Below, in pieces: positions 29,036-37,800 of a DNA stretch of 64,000 nucleotides; position 1 is the stretch's first letter, and each line of letters opens with the position of its first letter. This stretch comes from Mesorhizobium jarvisii. Lineage in GTDB: Bacteria; Pseudomonadota; Alphaproteobacteria; Rhizobiales; Rhizobiaceae. Below the pieces are notes generated by a model that saw only the letters and a list, made by a program, of their open reading frames with translations, had not been told where the DNA came from and did not search any database. Location of the stretch: assembly GCF_003601985.1 (NCBI RefSeq), contig NZ_QZXA01000010.1, forward strand, positions 1-64,000, given 5' to 3'. A program made the position numbers and the translations under genes.

Positions 29036-29938
29036 CAGCGGACCGTCGAGGTCGACGAAATCGGCGTCCTGGGCGAGCAGCACCGCCGGCGCCATGGCAA
29101 GCGACGTGCCGACCATGCAGCCGACCATGATGCCAAAACTGAGCTCGCGGGCGCGGTCGCGCAGCATGAGCGCCGCCGTCAGTCCGCCCGACTTGTCGAG
29201 CTTGATGTTGACGGCATCGTAGAGACCGACCAGCGTTTCCAGGTTCTTCGCCTCATGCACGCTTTCGTCGGCGCAGATCGGCAGCGGATGGGCGATGTGG
29301 CGCAGGATCTGGTCCTGGCCAGCGGGCAGGGGCTGTTCGACCAGCGCAATGCCTCGCTCCGCCGCGAAGGCGAGGTTTGCGACGATGTTGTCGTCGGTCC
29401 AACCCTCATTGGCATCGAGGATGATTCGGCTCTGAGGCGCTGCTTCCGTCACAGCACGAATCCTGGCCATGTCGTTGTCGCCGCCGATCTTGACCTTTAG
29501 CAAAGGCCGGCCGGCATTGGCGCGGGCCTGTGCCGCCATCGCTTCGGGTTCGCCTAGCGACAGTGTGTAGGCGGTTTCCAGTGGACGCAGCGGTGCGGGC
29601 CAGATTGCGTTTGCCACCGGCTTGCCGCTGATCTTGGCTTCAAGGTCCCAGAGCGCGCAGTCGACGGCGTTGCGGGCGGCTCCCGCCGGCATTGCGTCGA
29701 GCAAAGCGGTCCGGTCGATGCCGCCGGCGATCCGCTCGCGCATTGCCTCAATCGCGGCGTGTACGCCGTCCATGGTTTCCCCATAGCGCTTGTAGGGAAC
29801 GCACTCGCCGCGCCCGCTATGACCATCCTGGCTGATCGTGCATGTGATGACCTCGGCCTCGGTCTTGGAGCCGCGCGAAATGGTGAAGGTGCCGGCGATT
29901 GGAAAACGCTCGGCCTCAACCGAAATGACACGCGCCAT
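28955..29938 (-). CDS. L-Ala-D/L-Glu (dipeptide) epimerase, enolase superfamily
   Basis: A 327-residue muconate-lactonising-type enolase-superfamily enzyme, probably epimerising L-Ala-D-Glu released from peptidoglycan so that the muropeptide can be recycled. The acid/base lysines lie in LLKVKIGG (K148/K150) and KLDKSGG (K246/K249), and metal ligands at D175 (ILDANEGW), E201 (LVEQPLP) and D224 (CADESVH). ATG 29938 (MARVISVE) is chosen because it starts just before the conserved capping domain. It is divergent from the MCE operon (77 bp), and its 3' end overlaps the MFS gene. Substrate specificity is inferred from family resemblance. Confidence 0.87.
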   Translation of the reverse strand: MARVISVEAERFPIAGTFTISRGSKTEAEVITCTISQDGHSGRGECVPYKRYGETMDGVHAAIEAMRERIAGGIDRTALLDAMPAGAARNAVDCALWDLEAKISGKPVANAIWPAPLRPLETAYTLSLGEPEAMAAQARANAGRPLLKVKIGGDNDMARIRAVTEAAPQSRIILDANEGWTDDNIVANLAFAAERGIALVEQPLPAGQDQILRHIAHPLPICADESVHEAKNLETLVGLYDAVNIKLDKSGGLTAALMLRDRARELSFGIMVGCMVGTSLAMAPAVLLAQDADFVDLDGPLLLARDRVPGLVYQGSLVSPPDRALWG

Positions 29939-30015
29939 ATTTTTCTGCTCCGGCTGTGCCAGAAGGGTTGTCGGCAAATCGACAAGGTCGGACCCATCAG
30001 GCTAAACAGGACGCC

Positions 30016-31203
30016 ATGTTGACCATCGGCAAGCGCGACGCAAGCGGCACCACCGCCTCGGAGGCTGACCACCAACCGCGCGTCGCGGTCGGCGAGGAGG
30101 GTGGCGTGCTCGGCTGCGCGTTCTCCGGAATCTGGACGACACGGACGGTGGCGCTGATCGACGCCGACATGCGCAAGATCGAGAAACGAAACGGTTTCAA
30201 GACCTTGGCGCTCGATCTTTCGAAAATCGAGAAGATCGATACCGCCGGCGCCTGGCTGATCGACCGGCTGGTCAGCGCCTTCGAGAAGAAGAACGTCGAG
30301 GTCCGGATGCAAGGCCAAAGCGAGATCGCCGCCATCCTGCTCGACGCGGTCGGCGAGGCTGTGCGGCGCGAACCCGAATCCGGCCCGGCGCGGCCGCCCA
30401 ACATCGTCATTCGGGCGCTGGAGGCGGTTGGCCGGCGCGTCTACGAGATGCGCGACGATTTCTTCGCCTCGATGAATATTCTGGGCGCCACCATCCGCGG
30501 TGCGCAGATGAAGCTCGGCCGTGGCCATGCCGTCAACCCGGCGGCGATCTTCAACCAGATCGACCGCATGGGCGTCGGCGCCATTCCTGTGGTGGTGCTG
30601 ATGTCGGCGATCGTCGGCGCCATCGTTGCCCAGCAAGGCGCCTACCAGCTCAGCTATTTCGGCGCCGATATCTTCGTCGTCGACCTCGTCGGCGTGCTGA
30701 TCCTGCGCGAACTCGGCGTGCTGATGACGGCAATCATGATCGCCGGCCGCTCCGGCAGCGCGATCACCGCCGAGATCGGCTCGATGAAGATGCGCGAGGA
30801 GGTCGACGCGCTGAAGGTCATCGGTCTCAATCCGATAGGGGTCCTGGTCTTTCCGCGGCTGGTTGCGCTGGTGATCGCCTTGCCGTGCCTGACGATCATC
30901 GCCAATTTTGCCGCACTCGGAGGCGGCATCGTCGCGGCGTGGCTCTACTCCGATATCCCACCCGCCGCGTTCATCGACCGCTTGCGTGTCGCCATCGATC
31001 TCAGCACGATTTTCGCTGGGCTGATCAAGGCGCCGTTCATGGCCATGATCATCGGCACGATCGCCTCGGTCGAAGGCATGAAGGTCGGCGGTAGCGCCGA
31101 ATCGCTCGGCCAGCACGTGACCGCCTCCGTGGTGAAGTCGATCTTCGTCGTCATCATCCTCGATGGGCTTTTCGCCATGTTCTACGCAGCCATCGAGTTC
31201 TGA
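30016..31203 (+). CDS. mlaE: MlaE-family lipid ABC permease with N-terminal STAS (MlaB-like) domain
   Basis: A 395-residue inner-membrane permease of an MCE (Mla-type) lipid transporter. Residues about 20-120 form a STAS domain (LGCAFSGIWTTRTV and LDLSKIEKIDTAGAWLIDRL), the part supplied by separate MlaB in E. coli. Residues about 130-395 are the MlaE permease, with AIFNQIDRMGVGAIPVVVL, LGVLMTAIMIAGRSGSAI and EIGSMKMREEVDALKVIGLN. ATG 30016 is chosen from a longer open frame. It is the first gene of a four-gene operon: 4 bp separate it from mlaF. Confidence 0.93.
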   Translation: MLTIGKRDASGTTASEADHQPRVAVGEEGGVLGCAFSGIWTTRTVALIDADMRKIEKRNGFKTLALDLSKIEKIDTAGAWLIDRLVSAFEKKNVEVRMQGQSEIAAILLDAVGEAVRREPESGPARPPNIVIRALEAVGRRVYEMRDDFFASMNILGATIRGAQMKLGRGHAVNPAAIFNQIDRMGVGAIPVVVLMSAIVGAIVAQQGAYQLSYFGADIFVVDLVGVLILRELGVLMTAIMIAGRSGSAITAEIGSMKMREEVDALKVIGLNPIGVLVFPRLVALVIALPCLTIIANFAALGGGIVAAWLYSDIPPAAFIDRLRVAIDLSTIFAGLIKAPFMAMIIGTIASVEGMKVGGSAESLGQHVTASVVKSIFVVIILDGLFAMFYAAIEF

Positions 31204-31207
31204 CACC

Positions 31208-32017
31208 ATGGCGAAGGGCAATGGCATCAAGGTGGAGGAAAAGGACGAGAACGAGATCGTCCTTTCGGTGCGCGACGTCACCGTTGCCATCGACGACAAA
31301 CTGATCCTCGACAAGCTTTCGCTCGACATCAAGCGCGGCGAGATCCTGGGGTTCGTCGGCGCTTCGGGCGCCGGCAAGTCCGTCCTTTTGCGGACCATTC
31401 TCGGGCTGATGCGCAAGCAGTCGGGAACGATCAAGCTGTTTGGTGTCGACGTCGACAAGGCAAGCGATATCGAGCGCCTGCGCATCGACATGCGCCTTGG
31501 CGTGCTGTTCCAGCATGGCGCGCTGTTTTCGGCACTGACCGTGCAGGAGAACGTGCAGGTGCCGATGCGCGAATATCTCGACCTGCCAAGGAAGCTGATG
31601 GACGAGCTGGCGCTGCTCAAGATCGAGCTGGTCGGGCTGCCGCCGGACGCGGCGCAGAAATTCCCTTCCGAACTCTCCGGCGGCATGATCAAGCGCGCAG
31701 CACTTGCGCGCGCCCTGGCGCTCGATCCGGATATCGTCTTTCTCGACGAGCCTACGTCCGGCCTCGATCCCATCAGTGCTGCCGAGTTCGACGAACTTGT
31801 CGTCAAGCTGCGCGACACCATGGATCTGACCGTCTATATGGTCACGCACGACCTCGATACGCTGTTTACCGCTTGTGACCACGTGGCGGTGCTCGGTAAG
31901 AAGAAAGTATTGGTCGAGGGCACCATCGACGACATGCTGAAGAGCGAGGAACCGTGGGTAAAATCCTATTTCCGCGGAAAACGCGCCCGCCAACTTGATC
32001 TTGCCGCACGTGCATAG
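31208..32017 (+). CDS. mlaF: MCE/Mla-type ABC transporter ATP-binding protein
   Basis: A 269-residue ATPase that powers the MlaE permease. Walker A is FVGASGAGKSVLLRTILG, the signature is PSELSGGMIKRAALARALA, Walker B is IVFLDEPTSGLDP and the H-loop is MVTHDLDTLF. The LSGGM form with KRAALARA is typical of MlaF-like ATPases. Start ATG 31208, 4 bp after mlaE, 14 bp before mlaD, so one transcript is likely. Confidence 0.94.
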   Translation: MAKGNGIKVEEKDENEIVLSVRDVTVAIDDKLILDKLSLDIKRGEILGFVGASGAGKSVLLRTILGLMRKQSGTIKLFGVDVDKASDIERLRIDMRLGVLFQHGALFSALTVQENVQVPMREYLDLPRKLMDELALLKIELVGLPPDAAQKFPSELSGGMIKRAALARALALDPDIVFLDEPTSGLDPISAAEFDELVVKLRDTMDLTVYMVTHDLDTLFTACDHVAVLGKKKVLVEGTIDDMLKSEEPWVKSYFRGKRARQLDLAARA

Positions 32018-32031
32018 CCATAAGTGAAATA

Positions 32032-33405
32032 ATGGAAACCAGAGCCAACTACGTCATTGTCGGCATTTTTACGCTGGTTGCGATCCTGGCGGCGTTCGGC
32101 TTCGTTTACTGGACGGCGGCGATCGGCGACAGAGGCGAGACGACGCTGCTGCGCGTGCGCATCCCTGGTTCGGCTTCCGGTCTTGGCCGCGGCAGCTTCG
32201 TGTTGTTCAACGGCGTCAAGGTCGGTGACGTCAAGCGCGTCTATATCGACGTCGACAATCCGACTGTCGCCATCGCCGACACCGAGATCGACCGGCTGAC
32301 GCCGATCACCAAGTCGACGCAGGCCGATATCGGGCTTGCCGGCCTCACCGGGCAGGCCAATATCGAGCTCAAGGGCGCCGACCCCAAGGAAGTGAAACTC
32401 CTCGACCAGGCCGAGAAGGAAGGCAAGGTCGCCGAGATCGTCGCCAACCCTTCCGCCGTGACCAATCTGCTGCAGACGGCGCAGAACATCTTCACCCGCG
32501 CCGACAAGGTGCTGAGCGAACTCGAGGGCTTCACCAGGGATGTTCGGGGGCCGCTGACGCAGACCGTGCAGAATGCGCAGACATTCTCCGATGCGCTGGC
32601 CAGGAATTCCGACGGCATCGACAAGTTCCTGTCCAGCGTCAGCGCGCTGTCCGACGAACTGAAGGGCGTGTCCGGCAAGCTCGACGGCACGCTGAAGGCG
32701 GCGGAAGGCCTGCTCAATGCCGTCGATAGGGACAAGATCAAGAGCATCGTCGCCAATGTCGATACGTTGACCGCGAACCTCAAGCAGACATCGCAACAGC
32801 TCGACGGCGTGATCAAGAATGTCGACACGGCGGTCGGGTCCGTCAATGATTTCGCCAAGCAGACGCAAGGCACGCTGGCCAAGGTCGACGGCGTGCTCGA
32901 GGGTGTCGACCCGGCGCAGGTGCGTGAGGCTTTGGCCAACATCCAGAAGGCCAGCGAAAACGCCAACAAGGCCGCTGCCGACATTGCCGTGGTGACCGAC
33001 AAGTTCGCCAACCGCGCCGATGACATCGACCAGACGATCAAGGATGCCAAGCAATTGGCGCAGCGGCTCAACGACGCCTCGGTACGCGTCGACGGCATCC
33101 TCGCCAGGGTCGATACCTTGCTCGGCTCGGGGCAGGCGGACGGCGTGATGGCCGACGCCAGGGATACGCTGAAGTCGTTCAAGCAGGTTGCCGATACGCT
33201 GAATGCGCGACTTGGCGTCATCACCGACAATCTGGCGCGCTTCTCGGGCCAAGGCCTGTCGAATGTCGAGGCGCTGGTGCAGGACAGCCGCCGCTCGATC
33301 ACGCGCATCGAGGAAGCAGTCACGGATCTCAGCCGCAATCCGCAGCGCATTCTTTCGGGTGGCGACGGCGAGGTTCGGCAATTCGACGGCAGGGCGCGGC
33401 GTTGA
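32032..33405 (+). CDS. mlaD: MCE-domain substrate-binding protein (MlaD family)
   Basis: A 457-residue protein anchored by one N-terminal helix (YVIVGIFTLVAILAAFGFVYWTA), followed by an MCE domain (about residues 40-120: LLRVRIPGSASGLGRGSFVLFNGVKVGDVKRVYID, with the conserved GLAGLTGQANIEL), and then about 300 residues of almost continuous helix rich in A, D, K and V (for example AEGLLNAVDRDKIKSIVANVDTL). It should form a periplasmic hexameric ring with a long helical barrel, as in longer MCE proteins that span the periplasm. E. coli MlaD is about 183 residues, so this is the long type. Confidence 0.93.
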   Translation: METRANYVIVGIFTLVAILAAFGFVYWTAAIGDRGETTLLRVRIPGSASGLGRGSFVLFNGVKVGDVKRVYIDVDNPTVAIADTEIDRLTPITKSTQADIGLAGLTGQANIELKGADPKEVKLLDQAEKEGKVAEIVANPSAVTNLLQTAQNIFTRADKVLSELEGFTRDVRGPLTQTVQNAQTFSDALARNSDGIDKFLSSVSALSDELKGVSGKLDGTLKAAEGLLNAVDRDKIKSIVANVDTLTANLKQTSQQLDGVIKNVDTAVGSVNDFAKQTQGTLAKVDGVLEGVDPAQVREALANIQKASENANKAAADIAVVTDKFANRADDIDQTIKDAKQLAQRLNDASVRVDGILARVDTLLGSGQADGVMADARDTLKSFKQVADTLNARLGVITDNLARFSGQGLSNVEALVQDSRRSITRIEEAVTDLSRNPQRILSGGDGEVRQFDGRARR

Positions 33406-33484
33406 CTTCGGCGCCTCCTCGCCCCAAGAACATGAGTTGCGGATGCGGGTTGATCTTACGATCCGGGGACAACGGGGATCGCGC

Positions 33485-34093
33485 GTGAAGTCGGTGTGGG
33501 TGAGAACAGGTGGATTGACACCGGCTGCGGCGCTGCTTGCGCTATCGCTTGCCGGCTGTGCGGTACTGGGCGGCAAGCCTGCGCCGCTCGACACATTCGA
33601 GCTTTCGGCGCCGTCGGTTGACGCCCATGGCCATAGCCGCAAGCAAATCCTGATCGCCCAGCCCTCGGCGCTCAAGGCGCTGGACAGCCAGAACATCGTC
33701 ATCAAGCCCTCCGACCACTCGATCCAGTATCTGAAGGGCGCGCAATGGGCCGACCGGCTGCCGCTAATCGTGCAGGCGCGGCTAGCGGAGACCTTCCAGC
33801 GTTCCGGCAGCTTTGCCGGCGTCGGCAAGCCGGGCGAGGGCCTGGCGATCGATTACCAGGTGATCGTCGAGATCCGTTCCTTCGAAGTGAGTGTGGACGG
33901 TGGCGAACATGCCGAGGTCGACCTGTTCGTGCGCCTGCTCAACGATCGCAACGGCGAGGTGCGCGCTTCCAAGAGCTTCACCGCGTCCGCGCCCGTTTCG
34001 GGCAGCGGCAATCCCGCCTATATCAGTGCGCTCGACAGTGCCTTCGGCGATGCCGCCAAGCAGATCGTTCGCTGGACGGATTCGGTGATCTGA
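33485..34093 (+). CDS. ABC-type transport auxiliary lipoprotein (PqiC-like), MCE operon
   Basis: A 202-residue outer-membrane-type lipoprotein with a signal peptide ending in LLALSLAGCAVLG (lipobox LAGC). The family (ABC-type transport auxiliary lipoprotein) includes PqiC and partners MCE proteins, probably at the outer-membrane end of the lipid bridge. Two starts are possible: GTG 33485 after a GGGGATC site gives an ordinary signal peptide and is preferred; ATG 33443 adds a basic 14-residue N-terminus. It follows mlaD by about 80 bp and ends the operon. Confidence 0.87.
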   Translation: MKSVWVRTGGLTPAAALLALSLAGCAVLGGKPAPLDTFELSAPSVDAHGHSRKQILIAQPSALKALDSQNIVIKPSDHSIQYLKGAQWADRLPLIVQARLAETFQRSGSFAGVGKPGEGLAIDYQVIVEIRSFEVSVDGGEHAEVDLFVRLLNDRNGEVRASKSFTASAPVSGSGNPAYISALDSAFGDAAKQIVRWTDSVI

Positions 34094-34118
34094 GCGCAAT
34101 CCCGCCAGACGCTTCAAG

Positions 34119-34734
34119 CTACAAGCGGTCGAAGGCTTCCGGCCGCAGCTTCCCGGTCTTCATCAGATGCTGCAGCGTGTAGGTTACGGACAGCGCGTCG
34201 TCGAGCGCGTCATGTCCCTGCAATGGCGGGTGTTCGACGCCGTAATAGTCCGCGAGCTTGTTGCTCGGCGTGTGCGCTAGATCCTCGATCGGCATCCCGG
34301 CCGCGATCAGCAGCTTGACGGCGTTGTCGAAACCGGGTGGCGGGGATGGACGGCCGAATGCCCGCGACATAGCAGCTGATGGCCATCATGTTCAGTTCGT
34401 CCTTGCCCCAGGACCAGAACCGCGCGCCATCGGAAAAGCGATCGACCCCGGCAAGTGCTTCTCCAAGCGCAACCCCTTCGGTCTCGATGTTTTTCTCGGT
34501 GATGCCGGTCAGTCTGGTGAAGAACGGATCGAGTTCGTATCTCCGGCCAAACCGGTCGATCGGTCTGATATAGGCCTTGTGCGTGCCGAGCAGCGGAAAG
34601 TCATCTTCGAGACCGAGCCTGACCGCGCCAATCTGCGCGATGACCGGGTCGGGATCGTGGGCCGCGCACCGAAACCGACGTTGTGACCCCTCAAGGCAGA
34701 GAAACTCGCAGTCGAATATGATGGCCGTCTTCAC
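34119..34734 (-). pseudogene. 3'-5' exonuclease (DEDDh type), interrupted by a one-base frameshift
   Basis: Reading from 34734, the frame gives an exonuclease N-terminus with FDCEF (Exo I) and WGKDELNMMAISCYVAGIRPSIPATRF, then turns into nonsense. The other frame, to 34119, continues with FDNAVKLLIAAGMPIEDL and the Exo III motif GHDALDDAL. The two parts join exactly at residues RF/FDN if one of three A's at 34330-34332 (T's in the gene) is removed, giving a 204-residue protein. As read, the Exo III histidine and aspartate are lost, so the gene is inactive unless the base is a sequencing error. Confidence 0.82.
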
Positions 34735-34800
34735 GGTTGGTACCCTTTTGGCGAGGGTCAGACAGGTGTGAATGGTTCAGCGCGCGACGGAGCCAGGGCC

Positions 34801-34822
34801 AGGCGGGACCATGGCCCCGCCT
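34801..34822 (-). terminator. Hairpin downstream of the GPR/RgsE gene
   Basis: AGGCGGG (34801-34807) and CCCGCCT (34816-34822) form a perfect 7-bp stem just past the 3' end (34836) of the long minus-strand gene. No T-run follows on the minus strand, so a terminator role is only suggested. Confidence 0.35.
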
Positions 34823-34835
34823 GTTCAATTCGTGG

Positions 34836-37800
34836 TTAGTGCAGGCGCCCGCTGGCGTGGGCCAGCATGGTGTAGACCTTGCCGGTGTCCGAGGTCAGGT
34901 AGGTCTGCGCCATGATGTTGTCGCGGTCGTTGCGCGAGACATCCTTGAGCAGTTTTTCGAAGTCGTCGCAGTAACGATCGACGGCGGCGCGGAATTCAGC
35001 CTCGCCCTGATACTTGCGGCGGATTTCGTCGAACGTCTGCTGGCCCTTCAGCGTGTAGAGCCGGCGCGTGAACACGTCCCGTTCGCCGCGCCGATAGCGG
35101 TTCCACAACTCGATCGAAGCATCGTGGTCGATGGCCCGTGCGATGTCGACGGACAGCGAGTTCAGCGATTCCACGACATGCAGCGGCGAGCGCTGGGCAG
35201 GGGCCGCGCGCGGTGCTTCGGCAGGCGCCGAAGGCGGTGCTGCCGGCCTGAGATCCGCCTCGTTCGATGCCGCGGTCAGCAGGTCGCGCACCCAGCCGCC
35301 CTGCGGCGTGCGGGCGCCGGCATCAGGACGCTGGCGCGGCTCTGCCGGACGCTCGAGATCGAGCGTGCCGCGCAGTGCTGCACCGCCCAACGGCGCCTGG
35401 GGCGTGCGAAGCTCCGGCTGCGGTGCCGGCGCGCGACGCGGCGGTTCGGCAGGGCGTGCCGCCGGCGCTTGCGGCGCTGGACGCAGATTGCGTGGCTCCG
35501 GGCTGTCGCCGCCGCCGCGACCGGACTTCGCAACGATGTCCGAAAGCTCCTTCAGGGCGTTGATCTGCTCGGAAACGGCGCGGCGGATGGCAGAGGTCGA
35601 TTCCTTTGCCTCTTCCGGCATCTCGATAACGCCTTTCTTGAGCTCGGCGCGGGTGAGGTCGAGTTCGCTCTTGATCGAGCTCGCGGTGCGCCGCATCTCA
35701 TCGGTAGCATCGGCGAAGCGCTTGGTTGCCGAATCGACCACGTCGGTGATGGCGTTGCGGATCTTGTCGGCCGACTCCATCGTCTTGCCTTCGGCGTTCT
35801 GCAGCGTCTGGCCGACGAGGTTTTCGAAGGAGCGCATGACCCTTTCGAGGTCTTCCGACTTCTTGACCAGGCCGACGGCGAGGTCTTCGAGCGACGACTG
35901 CCTTTCCAGCGTGTGCTCGAGGTTGCTCTGGGCCGAACTCAACAGGTCCGAGGCGCTGGCCAGCAGGCGGCTGTGCTCATCGAACTTGGTGGCGATCGAG
36001 GCCACTTCGCGCAAGGTCGACGACGACAGTTCCGTCAGCCTTGTGGTGTTCGAGTCGACCAGGCGCGCCGAGCTGGCAAAGGTCTGCGCCGCTTTTTCGG
36101 TTGTCGCCGCGAAGCTCTGCGTGCTGCCGGTCAGGCGTTCGTCGACCTGGCCGAGATTGACCGCGGCCTGCTCGATCAGCTGGCCGAGCTGCGAACTGGA
36201 ATTAGTCATGCGGCCGATGAGATCGGCAACGCTGTCCGACAGCGACGAGCGGGCGCCTTCAACCGCCGACAAGGTCTCGGCGGTGCGGTTGGCGAGCGCG
36301 TTGACCAGGGCAGCATTTTCGCTGCGCAGCTTCTCGGTCGCGCGTTCGGTGACCTCTTCCATGCTTTTTTGCAGTTCCGAGCCGCCCTGGGCGAAGCGCT
36401 CGACCAAAGGCCGCGCGGTTTCGTCGAGGATCTTCGACATTTCGGCCGACCGCGCCGCGAGCATGGTGTTGAGTTCGCGGGTGTTGGCGCCGATCGTCTT
36501 GGCGGCGTCGTTGGTGCTCTGGCCGATATGCTGGCCAACAGCAGTGAAGGTCTCGGCGATCACATTGGCGCGCGAAACGAGCTGTGCCTCGGCGCTCGAC
36601 ACCTGCTCGTTGAGCCTCTGGCCTATCGTTTCGGTGGTGTGGGCGAGGCGGTTCTCGACGCTGGCTATCTGCTCCTCGACACGGGCGGCCGCGGCCGCCG
36701 CGGTCGACGCAAGACGCTCGTCGGCGCCGGCAAGTGCCTGCTCGATTTCGCGGGCGTGCACGGCCAGTTCCTGGCCGGTCTGGCGCGCACGATCGGCGAC
36801 CTTCTGCTCGGTGCTGGCGAAAGCCCCGACGATGGTCTGCGCATGCTCGCCGATCGTCGAAGAGCTGTCGGCGATGCGCGAGACCAGGCGCTGGTCGGCC
36901 TCGTCGAAGATGCGGCCGATCTCGGACGCACGGCTGGACAGAGCATCCGAGCCCTCGGCGATGCGCGAGACCAGTTGCTGATCGGCGGCATCGAAAATGC
37001 GGCCAAGGTCGGTTGCACGGGCGGCGAGAGCCTCGGCGGATTCGCCGATGCGCATGCCGAGCCGCTGGTCGGCGCTTTCGAAGTTGCGCAGGATGTCACC
37101 GGCGCGGGCGGCCAGCGATTGTGCCGTCTCGACGGCGCGGGCGACCAGTTTCTGGTCGGCTGCGTCGAAGGTGCCGGCAATCTCGCTTGCGCGGGCCGCC
37201 AGATGATCCGCGGTATCCTGGGCCCGGGCAGCCAGCTGGTCGGCCGTTTCCTGGGCGCGGGCGGCGAGCTTCTGGTCCGCCAACTCGAAGGTGCCGGCGA
37301 TCTCGCCGGCGCGGGCGGCCAGCTGATCGGCGGTTTCGTGGGCACGGGCCAGCAGCGAGCTGGAGGTGTCGTCGGCGCGAGCGAGCAAGGCGTTGGACGT
37401 ATCTTCCGCACGGGCGTGGAGGCGACGGTCGGCTTCCTCGAAGGTACGGGCGATGTCTTCGGCCCGCGCCAAAAGGGCGGCGGACGTCTGTTCGGCGCGC
37501 TCGGCGATCTTGCGGTCGGCGTCGCTGAAGGCTGCACCGGCCTGCTCATGCAGCGCGCTGGTGACTTCCAGGACCTTTTCGCGCAGGGCGCCGGCGACGA
37601 AGACCGCGCTCTTTTCGAGCACGCTGCGGACATTGTCGACGCCGGTCGAGAGCGCGCGCTCCATGGTTCCGGCGCGTTCCTCGATGATGCCGGTCTGACG
37701 GCTGAACGCCTGCTCGATCTTCTCCACATCGGCGGCGATCGCGGCCGAAATGTCGGTGCTTCTGGCGGCGATCTGGTCGATATGACCGGACAGCGAGCGG

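Noticed and set aside
29554..31821. A 755-codon minus-strand frame crossing the epimerase and MCE genes
   Set aside because: Lies opposite mlaE and mlaF, with intact motifs in both; long serine-rich antisense translation with no family features.
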